Of a stretch of DNA of 64,000 nucleotides, positions 7,708-16,694 are shown one piece after another. This DNA comes from Symploca sp. SIO1C2 (GTDB taxonomy: Bacteria; Cyanobacteriota; Cyanobacteriia; Cyanobacteriales; Coleofasciculaceae): contig JAAHFP010000008.1 of assembly GCA_010672925.1 (NCBI GenBank), positions 1 through 64,000 on the forward strand, written 5' to 3'. The first letter of the stretch is position 1. Each line of letters begins with the position of its first letter. The position numbers and the translations under genes are program-made. The notes under the pieces are model-generated. The model was not told the origin of the DNA. It worked only from the letters and a program-made list of their open reading frames with translations, and did no database searches.

Positions 7708-9108
7708 CTAATCCTCAACTTCTTGTTTTAATTGCCTCAACCAGTCTTGACCCAACTGAATTGTGACATGTGAGTTGAGACTACCGGTACTTTCCACCCG
7801 TGTTTCTCCAAATCCCAAATCTTCACGGATAGCAGTTGCCCCAACTTCATCTCCTTGTTGGGCTACGATGCGAGTAACTTGCAGAGGTTCTTTCCATGGC
7901 TGAGCAACATAAACATAGCGGTAGCCTTCCTCTCGAAGTTGACTAACCAAAGTTTGAACCGCTTCAGAATCATCGGTGCTATTTTGAATAGCGATCCTCA
8001 GTAAAGTGGGGTCAACTTCATCGCTGTCGTCATAGCCTGTATCAAAATGCTTAGCCATCATCTGCTTGATACGGCGACGGCTTGGCAACCAATAACTTAC
8101 CTCTTGCTGTCCAGTACCGTTAAACATACCAGGTAAAAGCAGCATTTGCACATCTGATCGTTGAGTCTGAGAACCAAAACCCATTAAGGCGACTAACTCT
8201 TCTACACTTAAGTTAGTGTCAATGTGAGATTGAATTACCGAGAGAATTTTTGGTATACGTCCTATAGTTGTAGGATTGAGGGTTTGTTCAATCAAGGCTC
8301 TTATCAGAGTTTGTTGCCGCTGTATCCTGCCAACATCGCCATATTCGTCATGACGAAAGCGCAAAAATTGTACTGCTTGTTCGCCATTGAGATGCTGTCT
8401 ACCTTCTTTGAGGTCAATGTAAAGGTGCTGAGTATCATCCTTGTACTTGAGATCCTTGGGTACATATACGGTAACGCCTCCCAATGCATCCACTAGCTTC
8501 TCTACACCCTGGACATTTACCCGAATGTAACGATCAACACCAACACCGTTAAGTAACTCACTCACCGCTTTTGCTGTCAGTGCTGGGCCACCGTGATAAT
8601 TAGCTGCATTGATTTTAGTAGTGCCGTGTCCTTCTATATAAGCACGGGTATCGCGAGGAATGGACAAGACCGCTAACTTTTCTTGCTCTGGATCAAAACG
8701 CACCAGCAGCATGGTATCGGAAAGACCCTCAAAGGAGTTAACTAAGGGTTCATATCCAGAATCATCTATTGGTTCTAAGTCTAGATCTGAAGTAAGAACT
8801 TTGGTTCCTACAACTAAGATATTGACTGGTCGAGTCAACTCTGGCAAGCGCAAAGTGCCACGGGAAATGCTCTTACCACCCCCAAATATTGCTGCTTCCT
8901 CGGGACTGAGTTGACTTTGCAGTAAAGGTGTACTTGAAAGTGATACTGCTAATAGAGCACCTGCTGTGGCAGACAACATGGCGACACCACTGAAACCCAA
9001 CCCAAGCCAAAGCCAATGTCCAGGTTTACCTTTAGATGGCGGTTTGCCCACAGAGTGGTTTTTTTTACTCCAGGAACGGGGTTTTTCATCAGTTTTTTTA
9101 GCTGGCAC
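7708..9108 (-). CDS. LytR-CpsA-Psr (LCP) family envelope polymer ligase
   Basis: The 466-residue protein has a Lys/Ser/Pro-rich cytosolic tail, one membrane segment at residues 32-57 (WLGLGFSGVAMLSATAGAL), and an LCP domain at about residues 90-300. Visible LCP motifs are SDTMLLVRFDPEQEKLAVLS, the arginine-bearing SIPRDTRAYIEGHGTTKINA, and VQFLRFRHDEYGDVGRIQRQ. A C-terminal LytR_C-like domain occupies residues 370-460 (LLRIAIQNSTDDSEAVQTLV). LCP enzymes transfer lipid-linked glycopolymers to peptidoglycan or another envelope acceptor outside the plasma membrane. Its closeness to polysaccharide genes (convergent, 150 bp) suits attachment of a surface polymer. Length and motifs look intact. Confidence 0.9.
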   Translation of the reverse strand: MPAKKTDEKPRSWSKKNHSVGKPPSKGKPGHWLWLGLGFSGVAMLSATAGALLAVSLSSTPLLQSQLSPEEAAIFGGGKSISRGTLRLPELTRPVNILVVGTKVLTSDLDLEPIDDSGYEPLVNSFEGLSDTMLLVRFDPEQEKLAVLSIPRDTRAYIEGHGTTKINAANYHGGPALTAKAVSELLNGVGVDRYIRVNVQGVEKLVDALGGVTVYVPKDLKYKDDTQHLYIDLKEGRQHLNGEQAVQFLRFRHDEYGDVGRIQRQQTLIRALIEQTLNPTTIGRIPKILSVIQSHIDTNLSVEELVALMGFGSQTQRSDVQMLLLPGMFNGTGQQEVSYWLPSRRRIKQMMAKHFDTGYDDSDEVDPTLLRIAIQNSTDDSEAVQTLVSQLREEGYRYVYVAQPWKEPLQVTRIVAQQGDEVGATAIREDLGFGETRVESTGSLNSHVTIQLGQDWLRQLKQEVED

Positions 9109-9326
9109 TTGGCTTCCTCACACACACTTAATACAAGAATAGAGACTCGAATAGAGAACTCGCCGACGTACTAATGTTTCACCCTGAGTCTGGCATAAAA
9201 TTTTTAACAAGAACACTTCACACAGTTTTTCAGATAGTTTAGAGCAAAATCAGGTAAATATTGCTCAATGGGCAACAGTGTCTTACTACCGGAAGACAAA
9301 ACCCGAGTCCAAACCATCAAAAAAAC

Positions 9327-9701
9327 TTAGGACAAATGCTTGCGCACGCTTCCCTCGGCAATACGGCTAACCCACGGGAGACGGGGAGATTTGCCTTGCC
9401 ACAAACGCACCATCAATCCAATACTCACTAAAAAATAGCCGGAAGTGAACATTGTGTTCATCAATAATAGACGTATTGACCAGAATTCGGAAGCTTGTGC
9501 TCCTGCTGATAATAAAAAATAGCTCAGCAACCAAGCAAAAGCCAAGGTCACAGATAAGCGACTCACCGCCTGTTGTTCTTTTGTTCCCTGACGGCGGTAC
9601 AATGTCCACAGGGCTGGGAGAATGCCAATAATAGGAACCAGGTAGGTAAACAGCTTTAAGCGTTTTAAGTCTCTATTTTCCAATTGCTCAAGTTTTTTCA
9701 C
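9327..9701 (-). CDS. Small cyanobacterial membrane protein, unknown function
   Basis: The 124-residue protein has a charged N-terminus (KKLEQLENRDLKRLK) and about three to four hydrophobic segments: residues 17-34 (LFTYLVPIIGILPALWTLY), 50-67 (VTLAFAWLLSYFLLSAGA) and 83-101 (TMFTSGYFLVSIGLMVRLW). No named domain is evident. It lies 218 bp downstream of the start of the LCP gene on the same strand. An insertion in the envelope is all that can be inferred. Confidence 0.65.
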   Translation of the reverse strand: MKKLEQLENRDLKRLKLFTYLVPIIGILPALWTLYRRQGTKEQQAVSRLSVTLAFAWLLSYFLLSAGAQASEFWSIRLLLMNTMFTSGYFLVSIGLMVRLWQGKSPRLPWVSRIAEGSVRKHLS

Positions 9702-10009
9702 TTCGACCGGTTTTCTTGGTTTCTCGAGTTTTCAGCTAATTGCAGCTTCGCCAGCTTAAGCTGTACTCTATCAATCTTAACATGATGAATTTCGGAATAT
9801 TTTGGATGGGCGAGACACCTATTCCATGATAGCTGGGCATTGGGGTGATTGAAATTGGACAACAAATATTCTCTTTCTAGTTCCCGATTCCCTAAAATCA
9901 GTAGCGTAAGACTTGAGAGTGCTCAATGTCAGTTGTTATCATCAGTGTTTTGACTCTTAAGTGTCACATTGTAATCATAGAAAATTCAAGAATGTAGGAA
10001 AAAATAAAT
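9702..10009. other. Intergenic region before the BCCT gene; no gene seen
   Basis: The 308 bases between two divergent genes are AT-rich, especially from 9960 on, and must hold both promoters. No riboswitch, repeat array or small ORF with protein character was found. Confidence 0.4.
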
Positions 10010-11632
10010 ATGATAAAAGAAGGATCTCGGGTAGAGCCGAAGAAACGAACACCCGGAGATACTAATATCAAGGGATGGGGGTTCGATCTACACCCACAGG
10101 TTGCTTTCATCTCTGGAGGTATAATTATCCTGTTCATTGTACTCACCCTCATCTTCCAAGAACAGGCAGATGCAACTTTCACCGCAGTTAAAGATTTGAT
10201 TGCTAATGCAGGTGGCTGGTTTTTGATTCTAGTTGCCAATATCTATCTGGGAGTGGTGGTGATTCTTGCATTCAGTAAATTTGGCAAGATTAGGATTGGG
10301 GGAGAAGATGCTAAACCAGAATTTTCTACCTTTGCTTGGTATGCCATGCTTGTCAGTGCTGGTATGGGTATTGGTCTGATGTTCTGGAGTGTCGCCGAAC
10401 CGATTTTCCACTTTCAGACTCCTCCCTTAGGCTCAGAAGCGGGAACAGCAGCGGCGGCACAGGAGGCAATGGGAATCACCTATTTTCACTGGGGACTTCA
10501 CGCTTGGGGAATTTACACCTTAGTCGGCTTATCCCTAGCATTTTTTGCCTTTAATCGAGGATTACCCTTAACTATGCGCTCAGTTTTTTATCCTCTTCTG
10601 GGGGAGAAAATTTATGAGTGGCCTGGTAACTTGATTGATATTTTATCTGTAGTAGCAACATTGTTTGGTTTAGCTACATCATTGGGTTTCGGAGTACAGC
10701 AGGTTAATGCTGGCTTAAATTTTCTGGTGGGTTTACCTGACAACGTGATACTTCAAGTGATCTTGATTGCCATCATTACTAGCTTTGCCACCCTGTCTGT
10801 GGTAGCAGGTTTGGATGGAGGTGTCCGGCGGTTGAGCGAATGGAATATCTACTTAGCCACAGCCTTCCTGATATTCATGATTCTCGTCGGTCCAACCCTA
10901 TTTATTTTAGGTTCTTTTGTCCAATCTCTTGGCTACTATGCCGCAATATTTCCCACTCTCTCATTTTGGACTGAGACATTTGAAGGGACAGATTGGCAAA
11001 ATGGCTGGACTGTTTTCTACTGGGGATGGTGGATTTCTTGGTCTCCATTTGTAGGAATATTTATTGCCCGCGTTTCTAAAGGGAGAACAGTCAGGGAATT
11101 TGTTTTGGGTGTTTTGTTTGTACCCTCACTCCTTTCATTTTTCTGGATGTCTGTTTTCGGAGGTTCTGCCTTGTCTCTAGCCCTAAATAACATCGGCAAC
11201 ATTCCTGAGGCTGTGCAGGAAAACGTAGCCACAGCACTTTTTGTCATGCTAGAACAATTTCCTTTAGCATCCTTGAGTTCTTTAATCGGAGTGCTTTTAG
11301 TTGTTACCTTCTTTGTAACTTCTAGTGACTCTGGCTCACTGGTGGTTGACAACCTTACTTCCGGGGGAAAATTGGATTCCCCAGTACCCCAGCGCATCTT
11401 TTGGGCTGTGATGGAAGGAGTAGTTGCTGCTGTCTTGTTGCTTGGAGGTGGACTAGGTGCTTTACAGACTGCATCAATCACCACAGGTTTGCCATTTTCG
11501 ATCGTGCTGTTGGTTATGTGTTTTAGTTTACGTCAAGGTTTAACAGAAGACTGGACTGAGTTGGAAGCGAAGAAGTTAAAGGCAATGGAGGCACGTCGAT
11601 GGGTTTCTGAAAATAGAGAGTTGGGTAGATAG
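10010..11632 (+). CDS. BCCT-family betaine/choline/carnitine transporter
   Basis: The 540-residue protein has twelve hydrophobic segments and the BCCT signature YWGWWISWSPFVGIFIARVS at about residues 336-355, followed by the conserved KGRTVREF loop. An earlier conserved segment is AWYAMLVSAGMGIGLMFWSV (residues 110-129), whose GMGIG glycine stretch is typical of sodium- or proton-coupled carriers such as BetP/OpuD/BetS. It would import glycine betaine or a related quaternary amine across the plasma membrane under salt stress. The C-terminal tail is short (about 35 residues). The next gene is a universal stress protein, and a dimethylglycine methyltransferase lies 2.8 kb downstream, which supports an osmoprotectant role. 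Confidence 0.93.
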   Translation: MIKEGSRVEPKKRTPGDTNIKGWGFDLHPQVAFISGGIIILFIVLTLIFQEQADATFTAVKDLIANAGGWFLILVANIYLGVVVILAFSKFGKIRIGGEDAKPEFSTFAWYAMLVSAGMGIGLMFWSVAEPIFHFQTPPLGSEAGTAAAAQEAMGITYFHWGLHAWGIYTLVGLSLAFFAFNRGLPLTMRSVFYPLLGEKIYEWPGNLIDILSVVATLFGLATSLGFGVQQVNAGLNFLVGLPDNVILQVILIAIITSFATLSVVAGLDGGVRRLSEWNIYLATAFLIFMILVGPTLFILGSFVQSLGYYAAIFPTLSFWTETFEGTDWQNGWTVFYWGWWISWSPFVGIFIARVSKGRTVREFVLGVLFVPSLLSFFWMSVFGGSALSLALNNIGNIPEAVQENVATALFVMLEQFPLASLSSLIGVLLVVTFFVTSSDSGSLVVDNLTSGGKLDSPVPQRIFWAVMEGVVAAVLLLGGGLGALQTASITTGLPFSIVLLVMCFSLRQGLTEDWTELEAKKLKAMEARRWVSENRELGR

Positions 11633-11639
11633 GGAGCTA

Positions 11640-11725
11640 GGGAGTTGGATAGTTGGGGAGTTGGGGAGACAATTCCCAAACAACAAACGACAAACAACAA
11701 ATAATAAATAACAAACAACAAACTC
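11640..11725. repeat. Low-complexity spacer between BCCT and Usp genes
   Basis: A cluster of GGAGTTGG units is followed by AACAAACAACAAATAA-type units that end next to the Usp start codon. The tandem repeat occupies the place where a ribosome binding site would be expected. Confidence 0.5.
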
Positions 11726-12694
11726 ATGTATAAAAAAATTTTAGTTCCCTTAGATGGCTCACAAAGGGCCGAGGCAATTCTTCCCCATGTTGAGAACCTA
11801 GCCAAACATGATGAAGCAAACGTTGTTTTCACTCAAGTGATTGAGCCCGCTACCCGCAGTGCTATCTTGAATCTTGAACAAGATAGTGAGGTCGCCTTCA
11901 AAACCCAAAAAATCGATACTACTCAAAAGTACTTAACTGGCTGGAAAGATCAGTTTCAAGAGCAAGGTTTGTCTGCTGAGATTCTGCTCTTGCGTGGCGT
12001 CGCGGTTGAGGCAATTCTTTATGCAGTGGAAGCTACCAAAACTCAGCTAGTTGCTATGACTAGCCAGGGTAGAACAGGATTAGCTCAAGTATTTTATGGC
12101 AGTGTAGCATCTGGTGTCCTAAACCGAGTCAACTGCCCGATCCTGTTGGTTCGCCCAGAAACAAAACCAAGTACGGAGACAAATAAGCGGATTTTAGTTC
12201 CTTTAGATGGTTCGATTCGCTCAGAAACAGTAATTCCTCATGTTGAAGGCATTGCCACACTCTACAATGCCAAAATTACCCTGGTTAGAATTGTGAGGAC
12301 TGGTTATCAAACCACAGTTTTTGCAGATCTGGAGCAAGATATCAAAGAGGAGTTAGTATCCGAAAAACTCTTTAATAAACTAGGACAGCATCAAGAAATC
12401 GAGCGAGTTAAGGAGGCAAGACAATATCTCCTAAACTGGCAAAAACAACTCCAGGATCAAGGACTTGATGTGGAGGTGGCTTTAATGTATGGCAGACCGA
12501 TTGATAGCATCATCAAAATTGCTGAAGAGATCAATGCTGACTTAATCGCTATGACGAGCAAGGGAAGAACTGGCTTAGAGCAGGTATTTTATGGTAGCGT
12601 TGCTTCAGGTATTTTGAATCGTTCCACACGTCCTTTGTTACTTGTCCCTGCAAGAAAAGCTGTTGACGAAGCACCTGTTAACAATTTTGTTTGA
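11726..12694 (+). CDS. Tandem-domain universal stress protein (UspA x2)
   Basis: The 322-residue protein consists of two Usp domains. The first (residues 1-145) starts KKILVPLDGSQRAEAIL and ends with the ATP-binding GSVASGVLNRVNCPILLV. The second (about 153-310) starts KRILVPLDGSIRSETVIP and ends GSVASGILNRSTRPLLLV. Both keep the G-2X-G-9X-G(S/T) nucleotide-binding pattern. Usp proteins bind ATP and modulate stress responses or partner transporters. It follows the BCCT gene by 93 bp in the same direction; Usp proteins are often linked to osmolyte and ion transporters. Cytosolic, no membrane segment. Confidence 0.92.
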   Translation: MYKKILVPLDGSQRAEAILPHVENLAKHDEANVVFTQVIEPATRSAILNLEQDSEVAFKTQKIDTTQKYLTGWKDQFQEQGLSAEILLLRGVAVEAILYAVEATKTQLVAMTSQGRTGLAQVFYGSVASGVLNRVNCPILLVRPETKPSTETNKRILVPLDGSIRSETVIPHVEGIATLYNAKITLVRIVRTGYQTTVFADLEQDIKEELVSEKLFNKLGQHQEIERVKEARQYLLNWQKQLQDQGLDVEVALMYGRPIDSIIKIAEEINADLIAMTSKGRTGLEQVFYGSVASGILNRSTRPLLLVPARKAVDEAPVNNFV

Positions 12695-12841
12695 AAAAAA
12701 TTTTTTGTGCAGTCCTCTCAGCTAAAGCCTTGATATATTCTGGTACAATATCAACCTACTTGATAAAATCAAATCGAGATTAGTACTATATCAAGTTTGG
12801 ATAAATAGTGGTAATTTTGTCAATAATAAGAGGTTTATCTT

Positions 12842-13528
12842 GTGAGTCAAAATAATATTCAACCTCAAACCCCTATCAGTAATGGTTTTGATGCCATTAA
12901 GAAAGCCCACAAGCTTGAAGGAAATCCTGATAAGATCAAACAATATTATGAGCAATGGTCGAAAAAATATGATGAAGATGTGCTCAGTGAAAGCTACTGT
13001 GGCCATGATTACATCGTTGCCTATTTTGATTTGTTGCCCAAGCAAAATGGCAAGTTTTTGAATTTCCGTAATCCTGCTATAGAAATCTTAGATGCAGGCT
13101 GTGGTACTGGCCTCGTGGGAGTTGCTCTCCATCGCAAAGGTTATCACAATATTGATGGTTTTGATCTATGCCATAGCATGATTGAAGAAGCTGAAAAAAA
13201 ACAGGTTTATCGTGCTTTAAAGGGGGGATGTGACATGACGAAACGGCTCGATCTCTACCCCGATAATTACTATGATGCAGCGATTAGTGGAGCGGTTTTC
13301 AGTCTAGGTCATGTAGCTCCAACAGGTATAGAAGAGATGATTCGTGTTACTAAGCCAGGTGGGTTAATTGTTGTCAATACCCGTAAAAGCTATTACGATA
13401 GCACAAATTTTCAAGAAGTTTGTGATCGCGTGCAGGAGGAAAACAAAGTAAAACTCGTTAGCTATATTATGGATGCTCCATACGTTGATGAAGAAGGAGC
13501 ACATTACTGGGCATTCCAAGTTTGTTGA
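12842..13528 (+). CDS. Class I SAM-dependent methyltransferase (METTL27/WBSCR27-like)
   Basis: A GTG start at 12842 with AAGAGG eight bases upstream gives 228 residues. The fold is class I: SAM-binding motif ILDAGCGTGLVGVALHRKG at about residues 81-99, acidic loop DGFDLCHSMIEEA, then YYDAAISGAVFSLGHVAP and RVTKPGGLIVVNTR. The N-terminal KIKQYYEQWSKKYDEDV is typical of the METTL27-like group. It lies in an osmoprotection island and converges on the dimethylglycine methyltransferase 130 bp away, so a small-amine substrate is conceivable. It does not look like the known glycine-sarcosine methyltransferase, so its substrate is unknown. Confidence 0.8.
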   Translation: MSQNNIQPQTPISNGFDAIKKAHKLEGNPDKIKQYYEQWSKKYDEDVLSESYCGHDYIVAYFDLLPKQNGKFLNFRNPAIEILDAGCGTGLVGVALHRKGYHNIDGFDLCHSMIEEAEKKQVYRALKGGCDMTKRLDLYPDNYYDAAISGAVFSLGHVAPTGIEEMIRVTKPGGLIVVNTRKSYYDSTNFQEVCDRVQEENKVKLVSYIMDAPYVDEEGAHYWAFQVC

Positions 13529-13570
13529 TGGCTTATTTTAAAATCCGGGAAAAATGAGCTTTTTATGTCC

Positions 13571-13640
13571 TCAGTGAAACCCAACACAATGTGCTCAGGT
13601 GTTGGGTGTCGCTATCGGGCTATACCCAACCTACAGTTTT
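13571..13640. repeat. Imperfect hairpin repeat (CCCAACCTAC family)
   Basis: CAGTGAAACCCAACA pairs loosely with TGTTGGGTGTCGC, followed by ACCCAACCTACAG. Related sequence occurs at about 20720-20755 and inside the element at 35376-35512. Here it lies between two convergent genes. Confidence 0.5.
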
Positions 13641-13658
13641 AACCTGACTTAGCCACTA

Positions 13659-14477
13659 CTATTTCCGGAAATGCATAATACCCCATTGGATATAGTCTTG
13701 ACTCCCTGCATCAATCCAGTGCCTCAGTCCCTGTTTCTGACCATCTAGATAGTCCTTATCAGACATAGAGGATAATTCTTCATAATTAGTCTCTATTCCT
13801 TTGAGTACGTGGCTGTAATGGTTGACTAGTTGCTCAGTAAGTTTAATAACCTGAACTTCCTCAAACCCTAAATTCTTAGCTGTTCTTTGGTAAAATTCAA
13901 TAGAACCCATAGAATCTAAGTGAAGTCTATCTAATATAGGTTGAAGCACATCTTGAGGGCAATCTTCACTCCGCATCAGATCTGTAAAGATAAACTGCCC
14001 ACCTTTGTTGAGGACTCTATAGACTTCTTCCACAACCTTGGTACGATTACCACTGTGGACGATCGCATCCTGTGACCAAACCACATCGTACAAATTGTCT
14101 CCGAAAGGCATATCTTCAAAATTGCCTTCAAAAACTTGAACTTGCTTGTCTAGTCCCTGACTTTTTGTAAGCTCCCTATTTCGGTCATTTTGAGCTTCAC
14201 TTAGGTTAAGACAATCTACCTGACAATCGAGAGTTTCTGCTAGATAACGTGCCGCACCACCATATCCCGAACCAATATCGAGTACCCGCCGAGAAGAACC
14301 TAGTTCTAGAAGTGACGCCATTTTGTGAACAGTTCGGCGACTAGCATCATAGATGGAGTCATCTTCGCCTTCATAAAGTCCAACGTGAATATCTTCACCG
14401 CCCCAAACCTTTGCATAGAACTGATCTGCATTAGTACTGTTATAGTAATCGCGGGCTTTAGAAACTACTTGTGACAT
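13659..14477 (-). CDS. Sarcosine/dimethylglycine N-methyltransferase
   Basis: The 272-residue protein agrees end to end with the SDMT enzymes that make glycine betaine from sarcosine and dimethylglycine in halotolerant cyanobacteria. Features are the start KARDYYNSTNADQFYAKVWG, GGEDIHVGLYEGEDDSIYDA, SAM motif VLDIGSGYGGAARYLAE near residue 66, WSQDAIVHSGNR, the substrate-side FTDLMRSEDCPQ, and a C-terminal IQWGIMHFR. It uses three S-adenosylmethionine-derived methyl transfers in sequence, of which this enzyme does the last one or two. The usual partner, glycine-sarcosine methyltransferase, is not in this window. It is convergent with the METTL27-like gene and close to a BCCT carrier, so betaine synthesis and uptake are encoded together. 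Confidence 0.9.
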   Translation of the reverse strand: MSQVVSKARDYYNSTNADQFYAKVWGGEDIHVGLYEGEDDSIYDASRRTVHKMASLLELGSSRRVLDIGSGYGGAARYLAETLDCQVDCLNLSEAQNDRNRELTKSQGLDKQVQVFEGNFEDMPFGDNLYDVVWSQDAIVHSGNRTKVVEEVYRVLNKGGQFIFTDLMRSEDCPQDVLQPILDRLHLDSMGSIEFYQRTAKNLGFEEVQVIKLTEQLVNHYSHVLKGIETNYEELSSMSDKDYLDGQKQGLRHWIDAGSQDYIQWGIMHFRK

Positions 14478-14650
14478 ATTTAATTTGATTTGGTACTCTT
14501 TGCATCAAAAGTAATATACACCAATCTGGTAATTAAGACAAAATTTGTGCTAATTATTTACTCTTCCTAAATTGCTTAAATCCTTTGACAGCATGATTTA
14601 CGTCTTGTTTCTCAAAGTATTTTTACAAGTTATTTATTATCAGTGATTTT

Positions 14651-15052
14651 TTACTTTTTTTCTAGTTTCAGATAGCGCTCAACTAAGATAATAGCAACTA
14701 GATCATCTACTGGTCTTGGAGGTTGCCTCATTCCTTGGGGAATAAGACGTTGCAGTCCCTGAGGAGGATACATTTGCCAGTAGCGATCGCGTGCTTCTAA
14801 AGTAGAGTACCGTTCATCTACCAAAGCGATCGACAATGACCCTCCTATGTTCCGACTAATTTCTTGTTGCCAGTTTTTAGCAGTGGTTCCATTACCCATG
14901 ACAATGGTTTCAAGAGGGAACTTTTGAGATAATTCTTTGATAGTAGCGATCGCTTGTGGTGAGGGGACAACTTGATGGTAAAGTAGCTGTTGCTCTTGCC
15001 CTATTACTGCTAAGCCACATTTATCTCGTCCTGGATCAAAACCTAAAATCAT
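14651..15052 (-). CDS. YqgF/RuvC-like RNase H-fold protein
   Basis: The 133-residue protein has the RNase H-fold catalytic pattern: ILGFDPGRDKCGLAVIG at the N-terminus, ALVDERYSTLEARDRYW in the middle (glutamate and arginine conserved in YqgF) and RPVDDLVAIILVERYL at the C-terminus. This matches the cyanobacterial branch of YqgF/RuvX-type predicted nucleases, thought to act in pre-16S rRNA processing or Holliday-junction resolution. It is slightly divergent from the standard RuvX, so the exact reaction is unknown. It shares strand with ispH (224 bp upstream), but the gap contains a perfect palindrome. Confidence 0.8.
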   Translation of the reverse strand: MILGFDPGRDKCGLAVIGQEQQLLYHQVVPSPQAIATIKELSQKFPLETIVMGNGTTAKNWQQEISRNIGGSLSIALVDERYSTLEARDRYWQMYPPQGLQRLIPQGMRQPPRPVDDLVAIILVERYLKLEKK

Positions 15053-15213
15053 CTTTTATATCTGAATCTACTTTCAAGAAACAAGGCATAAGGCTCCAGG
15101 GCAGAAGGAAAGAGGGTTTTGCTTGTTTGTTCCATTTGTCGCGGGTGGCCATCGCCGCCAGTGGGGTTGATCTTGAGAAACACAATATAATACACAAACC
15201 CGCTTTTTCACAT

Positions 15214-15243
15214 TGTAGAGACGCGCCATGGCGCGTCTCTACA
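15214..15243. repeat. Perfect 30-bp palindrome
   Basis: TGTAGAGACGCGCCA is followed directly by its exact reverse complement. This palindrome type (TGTAGAGACGCG) is common in cyanobacterial intergenic regions. It lies between ispH and the YqgF-like gene and could fold as a hairpin in either transcript. Confidence 0.8.
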
Positions 15244-15275
15244 CGGTTTTCGCGGTTTCCTATTCTACCCAATCC

Positions 15276-16487
15276 CTAGAGACTGACAGTAGAAACAGCC
15301 TTCAGCTCAAAAATTTTCTCAATGCTCTCTTCAACCACTTTATCCGGTGTAGAGGCTCCGGAAGTAATGCCCACAGTAATTGAACCAGAAGGGAGCCAAT
15401 TTTCCGTGACTACCAAATCTTCATTCAGTGGCTTATGCTCCAACCGATTACGGGGACCAATCCTTTGAGCACTATCGATATGATAGGAAGGAATACCCCG
15501 TTCAACGGCAATTTCTTGCAGATGGGTAGTATTAGAAGAATTGAAGCCACCGATGACTAACATCAAATCCACTTTTTCCTCTACCAGCTCAAACATCGCA
15601 TCCTGTCGCTCTTGGGTAGCATCACAGATGGTGTTGAAACTCTGGAAATGTTCATTGAGTTGAACAGGACCGTACTTTTTCATCATCGTGCGCTCAAATA
15701 GCTTACCAATCTGTTCAGTTTCGCTCTTGAGCATCGTAGTTTGATTCGCAATGCCAATCCGCTCTAAATCCTGTTCTGGATCAAAACCAGCGGAGCAAGC
15801 TAGGCTAAATTTTTCCATAAACTCATCTTTATCGCCCCCATTGAGAATATAGTTGGCAACATACTGCGCCTCTTGCAGATTGAGCACCACTAGGTATTTG
15901 TTGGCAAAGGAACTAGTCGCAACTGTTTCTTCGTGTTTGTACTTGCCGTGAATGATTGAGGTGTAGTCCTTTTTCTTGTGCTTTTCTACTGTATTCCACA
16001 CTTTCGACACCCAAGGACAAGTAGTATCCACAATCTTGCAGTTTTTTTCCGTCAGCAGCTGCATTTCCTGAACACTAGCACCAAAAGCGGGTAAAATCAC
16101 CACATCACCAGAGTCAACAACGGAAAAGTCTTTCTTCCCTTGCTCTACCGAGATAAAACCCACTTCCATCTCCTGTAAACGCTGGTTAACAGAAGGGTTA
16201 TGAATAATTTCGTTGGTAATCCAGATTTGCTCAGTAGGGAAATGCTGACGAGTTTCATAAGCCATAGCCACAGCTCGTTCCACACCCCAGCAAAAACCAA
16301 ATGCTTCAGCTAACAGGATGGTAACTTCTCCCCGTTGCAGTCGATAGTTGTTATCACGAATTTCTTGAATCAGGCTGCTTTGGTACTCTGATTGCAGCTG
16401 AGTAGCAACTTCTGCTGCATGACCAAATCCCCTACGATGATAGTTTTCTGAACTGTGGAGTGAGCGTTTAAAAGCTTTGGTATCCAT
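15276..16487 (-). CDS. ispH: 4-hydroxy-3-methylbut-2-enyl diphosphate reductase
   Basis: The 403-residue protein is the long cyanobacterial/plastid form of IspH (LytB). The three cysteines that bind the Fe-S cluster are visible in [24 protein letters not shown] and [13 protein letters not shown]. Conserved histidines appear in [10 protein letters not shown] and the [11 protein letters not shown] region. It catalyses the last step of the MEP isoprenoid pathway, producing isopentenyl and dimethylallyl diphosphate. The first MEP enzyme, dxs, lies at 50.2 kb in the same window but not in an operon with it. The start ATG at 16487 gives the usual N-terminal extension (about 60 residues ahead of the first cysteine). 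Confidence 0.96.
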   Translation of the reverse strand: MDTKAFKRSLHSSENYHRRGFGHAAEVATQLQSEYQSSLIQEIRDNNYRLQRGEVTILLAEAFGFCWGVERAVAMAYETRQHFPTEQIWITNEIIHNPSVNQRLQEMEVGFISVEQGKKDFSVVDSGDVVILPAFGASVQEMQLLTEKNCKIVDTTCPWVSKVWNTVEKHKKKDYTSIIHGKYKHEETVATSSFANKYLVVLNLQEAQYVANYILNGGDKDEFMEKFSLACSAGFDPEQDLERIGIANQTTMLKSETEQIGKLFERTMMKKYGPVQLNEHFQSFNTICDATQERQDAMFELVEEKVDLMLVIGGFNSSNTTHLQEIAVERGIPSYHIDSAQRIGPRNRLEHKPLNEDLVVTENWLPSGSITVGITSGASTPDKVVEESIEKIFELKAVSTVSL

Positions 16488-16694
16488 GCAGCTTTTCCTG
16501 TGAAATGACTATATGCTATTTTCATCCGATACAATCATAAAACTTTGAGGAACGAAACCCAACCTCGCTAAAGTATTGGAAAAGATGAGCTGGGGGAGCT
16601 GTTAGCGCAGCGGAACTAAATTCAGGAGATAGAGAGACAGGGGAAAAAATCAATAGATGCGATCGCACTAAAATCTAATATCTAAAACCTAAAC

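Noticed and set aside
11017-11484. 155-codon open frame antisense to the BCCT gene
   Set aside because: Composition mirrors the opposite strand and no protein motif is visible; treated as a shadow.
12842-13528. METTL27-like methyltransferase as glycine-sarcosine methyltransferase
   Set aside because: Length and motifs do not match GSMT (about 265 residues with a different substrate region), so the call was left as a general methyltransferase.
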